DNA of 9,213 bases from Actinomycetota bacterium (GCA_016870695.1 VGAV01000069.1:1-9213), one strand, 5' to 3'; positions 1 to 5,702 are shown, counted from the stretch's first letter. A program made the numbers and translations. The notes: generated by a model from the letters alone, not told the origin.

Positions 1-1
1 G

Positions 2-397
2 GAGGGATGCCGGGAGGCGGCCGTCGACTACGCGCGCAGCCGCACCGTCTTCGGCGAGCGGCTGTCGACGCGGCAGAGCATCCAGTTCCTGCTGGCCCGC
101 ATGCACGCCCGTGTCCACACCGCCCGGCTGGCGTGGGTGCACGCGGCGCGGCTGTGCGACGCCGGGACGCCCTTCTCGGTGGAGGCCGCGGTGGCGAAGA
201 TGACCGCCAGCGACGCCGCCATGGCCAACGCGCGCGACGCGACGCAGGTGTTCGGCGGCAACGGGTTTATCAACGAGTACCCCGTCGCGCGCCATTACCG
301 GGACTCGAAGATCCTCGAGATCGGAGAGGGGACCACCGAGGTCCAGCTCATGGTCATCTCGCGGGCGCTCGGGCTCACCGGTACCGTGGCGGCATGA
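2..397 (+). CDS. Acyl-CoA dehydrogenase, C-terminal part (5' end outside window)
   Basis: Flavin-dependent enzyme that oxidises an acyl-CoA to the 2,3-enoyl-CoA and passes electrons to electron-transfer flavoprotein. Only the last 131 residues are visible, and the frame is open from base 2. They contain the end of the helical C-terminal domain, with TVFGERLSTRQSIQF early on, and the second family signature, QVFGGNGFINEYPVARHYRD. The tail EIGEGTTEVQ carries a glutamate (codon 326-328) where medium- and short-chain family members have their catalytic base; true isovaleryl-CoA dehydrogenases keep that base elsewhere, so the exact substrate is open. The stop codon overlaps the start of the MaoC gene (ATGA at 394-397), and a CitE-like lyase follows. 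This matches the fadE19 position in the mycobacterial leucine cluster, so a branched-chain acyl-CoA is a reasonable substrate. The family is sure; the substrate is inference. Confidence 0.95.
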   Translation, partial: EGCREAAVDYARSRTVFGERLSTRQSIQFLLARMHARVHTARLAWVHAARLCDAGTPFSVEAAVAKMTASDAAMANARDATQVFGGNGFINEYPVARHYRDSKILEIGEGTTEVQLMVISRALGLTGTVAA

Positions 398-861
398 TCG
401 AGCAGCGCGGCCTGTACCTGGAGGAGTTCGTCGTCGGCGAGCGGTACGCGCACCGGCCCGGGCGCACCGTCACCGACGCGGACAACGTCCTCTTCACGAC
501 GCTGACGATGAACACGCAGGCGTTGCACCTGGATGCCGCCTTCGCGGCGACCCAGCCCTTCGGGCGGCCTCTCGTCAACTCGATGTGGACGCTGTCCACC
601 CTCGTCGGCCTGTCGGTCGCGCAGCTCACGCAGGGCACGCTCGTCGCCCAGCTCGGGCTGACGGACGTGAGCTTCCCCGCCCCGCTGTTCGTCGGGGACA
701 CCCTCAGCGCGCAGACCGAGGTGGTGTCGGTCCGGCCCTCCGCCTCGCGGCCCGGGCAGGGCGTCGTCGTGCTCGCCCACACCGGCCGGTCGCAGAACGA
801 CGAGATCGTGGCGACCGCGACACGGACGGTCCTCGTCTGGGGCGAGGCGAGAGGGCGGTGA
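394..861 (+). CDS. MaoC-family hot-dog hydratase/dehydratase
   Basis: A 155-residue single hot-dog-fold protein of the MaoC/R-specific enoyl-CoA hydratase family, expected to add water to an unsaturated acyl-CoA in the cytoplasm. The family core is TVTDADNVLFTTLTMNTQALHLD (residues 25-47), followed by FGRPLVNS and VSFPAPLFVGDTL, typical of the stand-alone MaoC type near CitE-like lyases. The catalytic His is H45. The position five residues before it, Asp in R-hydratases, is N40 here. The start is the ATG at 394, inside the upstream stop. No Shine-Dalgarno is visible, so translational coupling to the dehydrogenase is likely. The lyase gene begins 46 bases downstream. By position between an acyl-CoA dehydrogenase and a CitE-like lyase it should hydrate the dehydrogenase product (methylglutaconyl-, mesaconyl- or itaconyl-type CoA). 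That substrate is inferred. Confidence 0.9.
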   Translation: MIEQRGLYLEEFVVGERYAHRPGRTVTDADNVLFTTLTMNTQALHLDAAFAATQPFGRPLVNSMWTLSTLVGLSVAQLTQGTLVAQLGLTDVSFPAPLFVGDTLSAQTEVVSVRPSASRPGQGVVVLAHTGRSQNDEIVATATRTVLVWGEARGR

Positions 862-907
862 GCCGCGCGGATATGCCGCCGTTCCGGCGACGCGGGGAGG
901 GAGCACG

Positions 908-1717
908 ATGACCCGTGCGTTCGATCTCGGGCCGGCCCTGCTGTTCGTCCCCGCGGACCGTCCCGACCGTCTCCCGAAGGCGCTGGACCGGGCGGATGCC
1001 GCCATCCTCGACCTCGAGGATGCGGTGGCCCCCGACGCGAAGGCCGCCGCGCGGGCGGCGCTGGTCGACGCCGACCCGGACCCCGACCGCCTCGTCGTGC
1101 GCGTGAACGCCCCGGGGAGCGAGGACTTCGCGCGGGACCTCGCCGCGCTGGCCGAGACCCGCGTGCGCCGGATCATGGTCGCGAAGGCGGAGGACGTGGC
1201 ATCCCTCTCCGCCCTGTCCGGGTACGAGGTGGTCGTGCTGTGCGAGACCGCGCGCGGGGTGGTCGCCGCCGAGCAGCTGGCCGCCGTTCCGCACGTCGTC
1301 GCGCTGATGTGGGGCGCGGAGGATCTCGTCGCGAGCCTCGGCGGCACCGCCAGTCGCCGCGACGACGGCACCTACCGCGACGTCGCGCGCCTCGCCCGGG
1401 CGCGTGTGCTGCTCGCCGCCGGGGCGGCCGGGAAGGCGGCGATCGACGCGGTGCACGTCGACATCGCCGACGTGGACGGCCTGGCGGAGGAGGCTCGGGA
1501 TGCCGCGGCGTCCGGGTTCGCCGCCACCGCCTGCATCCACCCGGGTCAGGTCGAGACCATCCGTTCGGCGTACGCGCCGTCCTCCGCGGAGGTCGAGTGG
1601 GCCCGCGCGGTGCTCGCCGCGGCGGAGGGGGAGGGCGGCGTGTTCCGCTTCCGGGGTCGCATGATCGACGAGCCAATCCTGCGGCACGCGCGTCGGGTTT
1701 TGCAGCGCGAGCGCTGA
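908..1717 (+). CDS. CitE-like HpcH/HpaI-family CoA-ester lyase
   Basis: A 269-residue TIM-barrel lyase of the HpcH/HpaI aldolase / citrate lyase beta family. Motifs in order: LLFVPADRPDR (11-21), ILDLEDAV (33-40), VRVNAPG (64-70), VAKAED (91-96), LCETARG (111-117), MWGAEDLVASLGG (134-146), TACIHPGQV (207-215) and RGRMIDEPI near the end. E113 and D139 are the expected Mg2+ ligands. The length is close to mycobacterial Rv2498c, described as a stereospecific beta-hydroxyacyl-CoA lyase acting on (S)-citramalyl-CoA and (R)-HMG-CoA. That fits the preceding acyl-CoA dehydrogenase and hydratase: the three could run oxidation, hydration and C-C cleavage to acetyl-CoA plus pyruvate or acetoacetate. GGAGG at 896-900, seven bases ahead, supports this ATG. 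It is the last gene of the operon. A malyl-CoA or citramalyl-CoA lyase is the alternative reading. Confidence 0.92.
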   Translation: MTRAFDLGPALLFVPADRPDRLPKALDRADAAILDLEDAVAPDAKAAARAALVDADPDPDRLVVRVNAPGSEDFARDLAALAETRVRRIMVAKAEDVASLSALSGYEVVVLCETARGVVAAEQLAAVPHVVALMWGAEDLVASLGGTASRRDDGTYRDVARLARARVLLAAGAAGKAAIDAVHVDIADVDGLAEEARDAAASGFAATACIHPGQVETIRSAYAPSSAEVEWARAVLAAAEGEGGVFRFRGRMIDEPILRHARRVLQRER

Positions 1718-1724
1718 CCCGCGC

Positions 1725-1741
1725 CGGCGTGACTCCCGCCG
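1725..1741 (+). terminator. Weak hairpin after the CitE-like gene
   Basis: CGGCG (1725-1729) and CGCCG (1737-1741) can form a 5-bp stem with a 7-base loop, eight bases after the stop codon. There is no T-run. Terminators without a U-tract occur in GC-rich actinobacteria, but a 5-bp GC stem is also expected by chance here, so this is only a candidate. Confidence 0.25.
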
Positions 1742-1789
1742 AAGCCTCCCTCCGGTAGCGCCCCCCCTTAGCCGTGACTTGGCGCGAAT

Positions 1790-1829
1790 GTACGCGGGGG
1801 TGCCCGCTGCGCGTACGTGTGCGTCACGT
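1790..1829. repeat. Two overlapping inverted repeats in the convergent gap
   Basis: GTACGCG (1790-1796) is the reverse complement of CGCGTAC (1810-1816), giving a 7-bp stem with a 13-base loop. GCGGG/CCCGC (1794-1798/1803-1807) is an alternative inner pairing. Directly next to it ACGTG (1815-1819) mirrors CACGT (1825-1829). The repeats lie between two genes that converge, so they more likely affect transcript ends than initiation. Function unknown. Confidence 0.35.
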
Positions 1830-1837
1830 CAGCGCAG

Positions 1838-1891
1838 GGCGAGGGGCAGGGGAAGAGGGCAGGGAGGACGGCGCGCGGGGGAGAGCCCGCG
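1838..1891 (-). terminator. Putative hairpin plus C-rich Rho-type end of the phosphatase transcript
   Basis: Read on the minus strand just past the phosphatase stop, CGCGGG/CCCGCG (1874-1879/1886-1891) forms a 6-bp stem with a 6-base loop. The next 33 bases (1870 down to 1838) contain 21 C, 8 T, 4 G and no A. A C-rich, G-poor unstructured stretch is the classical signature of a Rho utilisation site. The composition is seen directly; its use as a terminator is inferred. Confidence 0.4.
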
Positions 1892-1906
1892 AGGGAGACC
1901 GGGGGG

Positions 1907-2494
1907 TCAGGTGGCGACGCCGGCGTAGGCCAGCATCTCCCACGCCTCGTCGTTCAGGCGGAACGTCGTGACGGAGCAGTTCGGCAGGCGCTCGCCCTCG
2001 CGGGGGAACTCCCCGTCGGTCGCGTGCATGATGACCTCGCGGATCAGCGCGCCGTGCGCGACCGCGATGACGTCGGTGTCGGCGGGCGCCGCGGCGACGG
2101 CCTCGGCCAGTGCCGCCAGGGCGCGCTCGCGCACGACCGGCCACGCCTCGGCGTTCGGCACGTTCGCCGCGTGCCAGGGGCCGTACGTGGCGTAGAAGGT
2201 GGCGGCATCCATCCCCTCGGCATCGCCGTAGGAGCGCTCCTGCAGGCCGGGCAGGCGTCGCGCGACGCTCGTGCCGAGGGCCGCCGCGATGACGTCGGCC
2301 GTCTCCGCGGCGCGGGACAGGTCGCTGGAGACGACGAAGGCCGAGCGGCCGGCGTACTCTGCGGCGAGGATCTCGCCGACCTCGCGCGCCTGCGCCCGAC
2401 CGGTCGCGTTCAGCGGGATGTCGGTCGAGCCCTGGATGCGACCGCCGGCGTTCCAGTCGGTCTCGCCGTGGCGGACAAGGGTGAGGATCGTCAC
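1907..2494 (-). CDS. Histidine phosphatase family protein (phosphoglycerate-mutase-like)
   Basis: A 195-residue cytoplasmic phosphatase of the branch-1 histidine phosphatase superfamily. It shows the full catalytic set: LVRHGETDWN (6-15) with phospho-acceptor H9 and R8, SSDLSRAAETA with R61, QERSYGDAEG with acid/base E86, and VAHGALIR with H147. The QG-x5-PLN-x2-GR segment (21-33) is typical of small phosphatases such as CobC-like, GpgP-like and broad-specificity PhoE-like enzymes, so the substrate cannot be named. The start is GTG at 2494, giving MTILTLVRHGE; this places the RHGE motif at the usual distance from the N-terminus and leaves no room for a signal peptide. No Shine-Dalgarno precedes it, but TAGGCT ends exactly six bases upstream, which fits leaderless transcription. 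The sirtuin gene ends 47 bases upstream on the same strand. Confidence 0.93.
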   Translation of the reverse strand: MTILTLVRHGETDWNAGGRIQGSTDIPLNATGRAQAREVGEILAAEYAGRSAFVVSSDLSRAAETADVIAAALGTSVARRLPGLQERSYGDAEGMDAATFYATYGPWHAANVPNAEAWPVVRERALAALAEAVAAAPADTDVIAVAHGALIREVIMHATDGEFPREGERLPNCSVTTFRLNDEAWEMLAYAGVAT

Positions 2495-2500
2495 CGCTCG

Positions 2501-2506
2501 AGCCTA
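2501..2506 (-). promoter_or_regulatory. -10 box TAGGCT, likely leaderless promoter of the phosphatase gene
   Basis: On the minus strand the sequence reads GGGTTAGGCT, then CGAGCG, then the GTG start. A TAnnnT box six bases before the start codon puts the transcription start at, or one base from, the G of GTG. There is no Shine-Dalgarno in the gap, which supports a leaderless mRNA. No convincing -35 is visible. The same GGGTTAG-x-CT core recurs in the SGNH gene promoter. Confidence 0.55.
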
Positions 2507-2523
2507 ACCCGACGGGCTCGGCC

Positions 2524-2538
2524 GTCTGCCGGGCGGAC
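2524..2538 (-). terminator. Short hairpin after the sirtuin stop codon
   Basis: GTCTGC (2524-2529) and GCGGAC (2533-2538) pair over six positions with one wobble-type pair and a 3-base loop. It sits three bases past the sirtuin stop on the minus strand and just upstream of the phosphatase -10 box, which suits two separate transcription units. There is no T-tract and the stem is short. Confidence 0.3.
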
Positions 2539-2541
2539 CCG

Positions 2542-3390
2542 TCAGAGGAGGGCGGGCAGGCGCGCGGCGAGCTCTTCGAGCACGTGGGTCGTGCCGCCGT
2601 CGATCTTGACGGTCGCGCGGGCGTCGGCGCGGGTCTCGCCGCGGTTGACGATGACGACCGGCAGCCGGCGCCGGCGCGCGCGCTCGACGAGGCGGATGCC
2701 GGAGTTGACCACGAGGGAGGACCCCGCCACGACGAGCGCCCCCGCGGCGTGGACGAGCTGCTCGGCCTCGCGGAACTTCTCCAGCGGGATGTACTCGCCG
2801 AAGAAGACGACGTCGGGCTTGAGCGTCCCGCCGCACACCGAGCACGTCGGCACCACGAAGCCCTCGGCCGACGCGGGCGTGACGTCGCCGTCCGGGCCGA
2901 GCTCGACGTTCTCGGGCATGGTGATCCAGGGGTTGTCGGCCTCGACCCGCTCGGCCAGGTCCCGCCGGTCGAACACCTGGCCGCAGTGGAGGCAGCCGAC
3001 CCGGCGCATCGTGCCGTGCAACTCGACGACGCGGTGACTTCCCGCGCGCACGTGCAGACCGTCCACGTTCTGCGTGACCACGCCGTTCGCGACGCCGGCC
3101 CGCTCCAGGGCGGCCAGGGCACGGTGACCGCCGTTGGGCTGCGCCGCGGCGAAGACGCGCCACCCCAGGTGGCTGCCCACCCAGTACCGCCGCCGCGCGT
3201 CCTCGCTGGCGAGGAACTGCTGCGCCGTCATCGGCGTCCGCGTCGGTGCGCCCTTGCCGCGGTAGTCGGGGATCCCCGAGTCCGTCGACACGCCCGCGCC
3301 GGTCAGGACCGCGACACGACGACCGGCGAGCACCTCGACGGCACGGTCGATGGATGCCTCCGTCCCGGCATCCCGTGTCGTGTCCGTCAT
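2542..3390 (-). CDS. NAD-dependent protein deacylase, sirtuin family (Sir2)
   Basis: A 282-residue sirtuin that removes acyl groups from lysines using NAD+. Rossmann motifs: VLTGAGVSTDSGIPDYRG (28-45), TQNVDGLH (106-113), catalytic H125 in VVELHG, and GSSLVVNSG (223-231), then VIVNRGE near the end. The zinc module is complete: C133-x2-C136 and C183-x2-C186. The KPDVVFFGE motif (191-199) and the long insert between the two Cys pairs resemble the larger SIRT4-like bacterial class rather than the short CobB/SIRT5 type, so deacetylation specificity is not assured. The start is the ATG at 3390, because GGAGGT lies four bases upstream and a TACACT -10 box 20 bases upstream. The frame stays open to 3510, but that extension would run through the intergenic palindrome. 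It is divergent from an amidohydrolase gene. Confidence 0.95.
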   Translation of the reverse strand: MTDTTRDAGTEASIDRAVEVLAGRRVAVLTGAGVSTDSGIPDYRGKGAPTRTPMTAQQFLASEDARRRYWVGSHLGWRVFAAAQPNGGHRALAALERAGVANGVVTQNVDGLHVRAGSHRVVELHGTMRRVGCLHCGQVFDRRDLAERVEADNPWITMPENVELGPDGDVTPASAEGFVVPTCSVCGGTLKPDVVFFGEYIPLEKFREAEQLVHAAGALVVAGSSLVVNSGIRLVERARRRRLPVVIVNRGETRADARATVKIDGGTTHVLEELAARLPALL

Positions 3391-3394
3391 GCGC

Positions 3395-3416
3395 ACCTCC
3401 GTCCTGTCCGAGTGTA
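3395..3416 (-). promoter_or_regulatory. Sirtuin -10 box and ribosome binding site
   Basis: On the minus strand TACACT (3416-3411) fits the TAnnnT actinobacterial -10. GGAGGT (3400-3395) lies four bases before the ATG and fixes the start at 3390. The expected leader is only about a dozen bases. No clear -35 is seen at 16-18 bases. The proximal edge of the palindromic element at 3462 is about 46 bases upstream of the -10, where an activator or repressor could reach it. Confidence 0.5.
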
Positions 3417-3461
3417 GATCGGGGCGTCGACGTCGAGCCCCGCTCGGGAGGGCGGGGGTGT

Positions 3462-3524
3462 GTAAACGCTCCGGCCCGGTGGAAACGACGCGACACGGCG
3501 TTTCCCCCACGGGAGAGCGTTTAC
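3462..3524. repeat. 63-bp palindromic element A with four AACG/CGTT half-sites
   Basis: GTAAACGCTC (3462-3471) is the exact reverse complement of GAGCGTTTAC (3515-3524), and GGAAACG (3481-3487) of CGTTTCC (3499-3505). Both pairs share one centre, base 3493. CCC/GGG (3475-3477/3511-3513) and GT/AC (3479-3480/3509-3510) can pair in between with small bulges. The half-sites GTAAACG and GGAAACG are near-identical direct repeats 19 bp apart, mirrored on the other side. It lies in the divergent region between the sirtuin and the amidohydrolase. Element B at 7079-7141 has the same spacings. It could be a four-half-site operator, a dispersed intergenic palindrome able to form a cruciform, or a short structured RNA. 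The symmetry is certain, the role is not. Confidence 0.85.
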
Positions 3525-3566
3525 CGTCGGGCGCGAGCCGAGTGCGCGCCGGAGGATGGATGCCAC

Positions 3567-3589
3567 GGGCCCCACCCGCGGGGCGGCCC
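3567..3589. repeat. Short GC inverted repeat upstream of the amidohydrolase promoter
   Basis: GCCCC (3569-3573) mirrors GGGGC (3580-3584), and GGGCC (3567-3571) mirrors GGCCC (3585-3589) as an alternative pairing. It ends 22 bases before the CATAAT box, near where a -35 or an operator would sit. GC palindromes of this length arise often by chance in this composition. Confidence 0.25.
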
Positions 3590-3611
3590 GGTCGTCGCCG
3601 GTCCCGCCGCC

Positions 3612-3617
3612 CATAAT
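3612..3617 (+). promoter_or_regulatory. -10 box CATAAT, likely leaderless promoter of the amidohydrolase gene
   Basis: CATAAT stands out as the most AT-rich hexamer in a very GC-rich region. It is followed by six bases (GAACCG) and then the ATG at 3624. This is the spacing of leaderless actinobacterial promoters, with transcription starting at the A of ATG. No Shine-Dalgarno is present in the gap. No good -35 is seen at 16-18 bases. Confidence 0.6.
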
Positions 3618-3623
3618 GAACCG

Positions 3624-4826
3624 ATGAGCTCCACGCCCCCCATCCCCACGCTCGACGTCACCGCGATCCGACGGGTGCGGCCCTGGGGCGGCGAGCCCGT
3701 CGACATCGCCCTCGCCGACGGACGCATCACCGCCGTCACCGCCCCCGCGGCCCACCCGGTCGGCGCGCGCGAGTTCGACGGACGCGGCCTTCTTGCTTTG
3801 CCCGGCCTCGTCAACGCGCATGCCCATCTCGACAAGTCCTGGTGGGGGCTGCCGTGGCAGTCGTACGGCGGCGAGCCGACGACGGAGGGCCGCATCCGTC
3901 GCGAGCGGGCCGAGCGCGACGCCCTCGGCATCCCGTCGGCCGCGCGCGCGGCGCGCGTGCTGAGGGAGCTCGTCCGTCACGGCACCACCGCGATCCGCAG
4001 TCACGTTGACGTGGACACGGGGGTGGGGCTGCGCGGCATCCATTCCGTCGAGGATGCCGCCGGAGCCTACGGCGAGGCGCTGGACGTGCAGATCGTCGCG
4101 TTCCCGCAGGACGGGGTGCTGCGCCGGCCCGGGGTGCTCGAGCTGCTGCGCGAGGCCGCCGGACGGGACAGCGTGCGGTGGATCGGCGGGCTCGACCCGG
4201 CGACCATCGACCGCGACCCCGTCGGGCAGATCGACGCGGTCCTGGGGCTCGCGGCCGAGACGGGCGTCGGCGTCGACATCCACCTGCACGACCCCGCCGA
4301 GCTCGGGGCGTTCCAGATCGAGCTGGTGGTCGAACGCGTGAGACGGCTCGGCCTGCAGCGCCGCGTGAACATCGCGCACGGGTTCGCCGTCGCGCAGCTC
4401 GAGCCCGCGCGGCGTCGCGACCTGCTGTCCGCGATGGGGGCCGCGGGGGTCACGATGACCACCGTCGCCCCGCTGCGCCTGCCGCAGCTGCCCCTCGGCG
4501 AACTGGAGGGGGCCGGGATCGAGTTCGGGTTCGGCACCGACGGCATCCGGGACCTCTGGAGCCCCTACGGCACCGGTGACACGCTCGGCATCGCGTGGCA
4601 GTACGCGCGGGCCGGGGGACTCGTCCGCGACGACGATCTGCTGCGCGTCGTGCAGCGGGCGACCAGCGCCGCGGGCTGGGCCGTCGAACGCGAGGTGCAC
4701 GACCTCGTCGCCGGTGCCCGCGCGGACATCGTCCTGCTCGATGCGGAGAACCCGATGGACGCGCTCGTCCGCCAGCCGGAGCGCGCCCTCGTCGTGGGCG
4801 GCGGGCGGGTGCTGCACGTCGCCTGA
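3624..4826 (+). CDS. Cytosine-deaminase-type amidohydrolase
   Basis: A 400-residue metal-dependent amidohydrolase of the cytosine deaminase / N-isopropylammelide hydrolase branch, expected to hydrolyse an amino- or amide-substituted nitrogen ring compound in the cytoplasm. Motifs: PGLVNAHAHLDKSWW (60-74) with metal ligands H66 and H68, SHVDVDTG (126-133), VAFPQDG (158-164; compare FPQEG in E. coli CodA), VDIHLHD (217-223) with H220, NIAHGF (249-254) with H252, and FGTDGIRDLWSPYG (303-316) with metal ligand D306. The residue aligned with the CodA proton-shuttling glutamate (HCDE) is Asp223 (HLHD), so the substrate or chemistry may differ from cytosine deamination. Small beta-sandwich segments flank the barrel at both ends (residues 10-60 and after 365). 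The start at 3624 fits a leaderless promoter. It is divergent from the sirtuin, with the methyltransferase gene 69 bases downstream. Confidence 0.88.
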   Translation: MSSTPPIPTLDVTAIRRVRPWGGEPVDIALADGRITAVTAPAAHPVGAREFDGRGLLALPGLVNAHAHLDKSWWGLPWQSYGGEPTTEGRIRRERAERDALGIPSAARAARVLRELVRHGTTAIRSHVDVDTGVGLRGIHSVEDAAGAYGEALDVQIVAFPQDGVLRRPGVLELLREAAGRDSVRWIGGLDPATIDRDPVGQIDAVLGLAAETGVGVDIHLHDPAELGAFQIELVVERVRRLGLQRRVNIAHGFAVAQLEPARRRDLLSAMGAAGVTMTTVAPLRLPQLPLGELEGAGIEFGFGTDGIRDLWSPYGTGDTLGIAWQYARAGGLVRDDDLLRVVQRATSAAGWAVEREVHDLVAGARADIVLLDAENPMDALVRQPERALVVGGGRVLHVA

Positions 4827-4883
4827 GGTTCCCGGAGGGATGCCGCGGGGCGGGCCCCGACGTCTCGCGGACCGGACGGCTGG

Positions 4884-4889
4884 CAGAGT
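4884..4889 (+). promoter_or_regulatory. Possible -10 box CAGAGT before the SpoU methyltransferase gene
   Basis: CAGAGT is followed by six bases (GGAGGG) and the ATG at 4896, the same geometry as the CATAAT box upstream. GGAGGG itself could be a Shine-Dalgarno, but it abuts the start codon, too close for normal use, which makes a leaderless start plausible. The box is a poor match (C for T at position 1), and read-through from the amidohydrolase gene is equally possible. Confidence 0.3.
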
Positions 4890-4895
4890 GGAGGG

Positions 4896-5702
4896 ATGCC
4901 CCTCATCCCCGTGGACTCCGCCGCCGACCCGCGCCTGGCCGACTACCGCGACCTGACCGACGTGTCGTTGCGTCGCGTCGCCGAACCGGCGGGCGGCCTC
5001 TACATCGCCGAGTCGTCGAAGGTGCTCGACCGGGCCCTGCGCGCGGGACACCGTCCCCGCTCGGTGCTGGTGCAGGAGAAGTTCGTCGACGACGCGGTGG
5101 CGCTCGTCGGAGACGATGTCGACGTCTTCGTCGTGGCGTCCGAGGTGGCCGAGGGGGTCACCGGGTACACGGTGCACCGGGGGCTGCTGGCATCCATGCA
5201 CCGTCCGGCGCTCGCGTCCGTCGAGGACGTCGTCGCCGGGGCGCGGCTCGTCGTGGTGCTCGAGGACATCGTCGACCACACCAACGTCGGCGCCGCGTTC
5301 CGGTCCGCCGCCGCGCTCGGCGCCGACGCCGTGCTCGTCACGCCGCGCTGCGCCGACCCGCTCTACCGGCGCAGCGTGCGCGTGTCGATGGGCACCGTCT
5401 TCCAGGTGCCGTGGACGCGTCTGCCCGAATGGTCGTCGGCCGCTCCGCTGCTCCGCGACGCCGGATTGCAGCTGGCCGCGCTCGCCCTCTCGGACGACGC
5501 CGTCCCGCTCGACGCCTTCTCGGCGGCCGGGCACGAGCGCGTCGCCCTGCTGCTCGGGGCCGAGGGGGATGGGCTGAGCCGCGGGGCGCTCGCCGCGGCC
5601 GACACGGTCGTCACGATCCCGATGGCCGGGGGAGTGGACTCGCTCAACGTCGCCGCCGCCAGCGCGGTCGCGCTGTGGGAGCTGGGGCGCGCGCAGCGCT
5701 GA
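4896..5702 (+). CDS. SpoU/TrmH-family RNA 2'-O-methyltransferase
   Basis: A 268-residue SPOUT-class methyltransferase that uses S-adenosylmethionine to methylate a ribose 2'-OH in rRNA or tRNA. The three family motifs are intact: motif 1 VLEDIVDHTNVGAAFRSAAALG (121-142) with N130 and catalytic R136, motif 2 LLLGAEGDGLS (218-228), and motif 3 VTIPMAGGVDSLNVAAASAVALWE (239-262), which form the trefoil-knot cofactor pocket. The first ~110 residues form a substrate-binding domain containing YIAESSKVLDRAL (36-48), typical of the longer rRNA-type members such as TsnR/RlmB relatives; the RNA target cannot be named. The start at 4896 gives MPLIPVDSAADPRLADYRDL, the normal N-terminus of actinobacterial homologues as I know them. 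The gene ends 57 bases before a convergent gene, with a hairpin between. Confidence 0.93.
   Translation: MPLIPVDSAADPRLADYRDLTDVSLRRVAEPAGGLYIAESSKVLDRALRAGHRPRSVLVQEKFVDDAVALVGDDVDVFVVASEVAEGVTGYTVHRGLLASMHRPALASVEDVVAGARLVVVLEDIVDHTNVGAAFRSAAALGADAVLVTPRCADPLYRRSVRVSMGTVFQVPWTRLPEWSSAAPLLRDAGLQLAALALSDDAVPLDAFSAAGHERVALLLGAEGDGLSRGALAAADTVVTIPMAGGVDSLNVAAASAVALWELGRAQR

Noticed and set aside
1817..3037. 406-codon plus-strand frame across the phosphatase and sirtuin genes
   Set aside because: It spans two real minus-strand genes and the gap between them, with no domain and no ribosome binding site.
3391..3510. N-terminal extension of the sirtuin to an ATG at 3510
   Set aside because: The extension lies over the palindrome and the TACACT promoter. 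The ATG at 3390 has an excellent GGAGGT four bases upstream.
3462..3524. CRISPR-like or insertion-sequence end interpretation of element A
   Set aside because: There are only two direct half-site copies per side, no spacer series, no transposase and no target-site duplication flanking either element.
4838..4860. GC hairpin-like GGGGCGGGCCCC after the amidohydrolase gene as a terminator
   Set aside because: It has only four clean pairs, no T-tract and several competing pairings, and is indistinguishable from chance in this composition.
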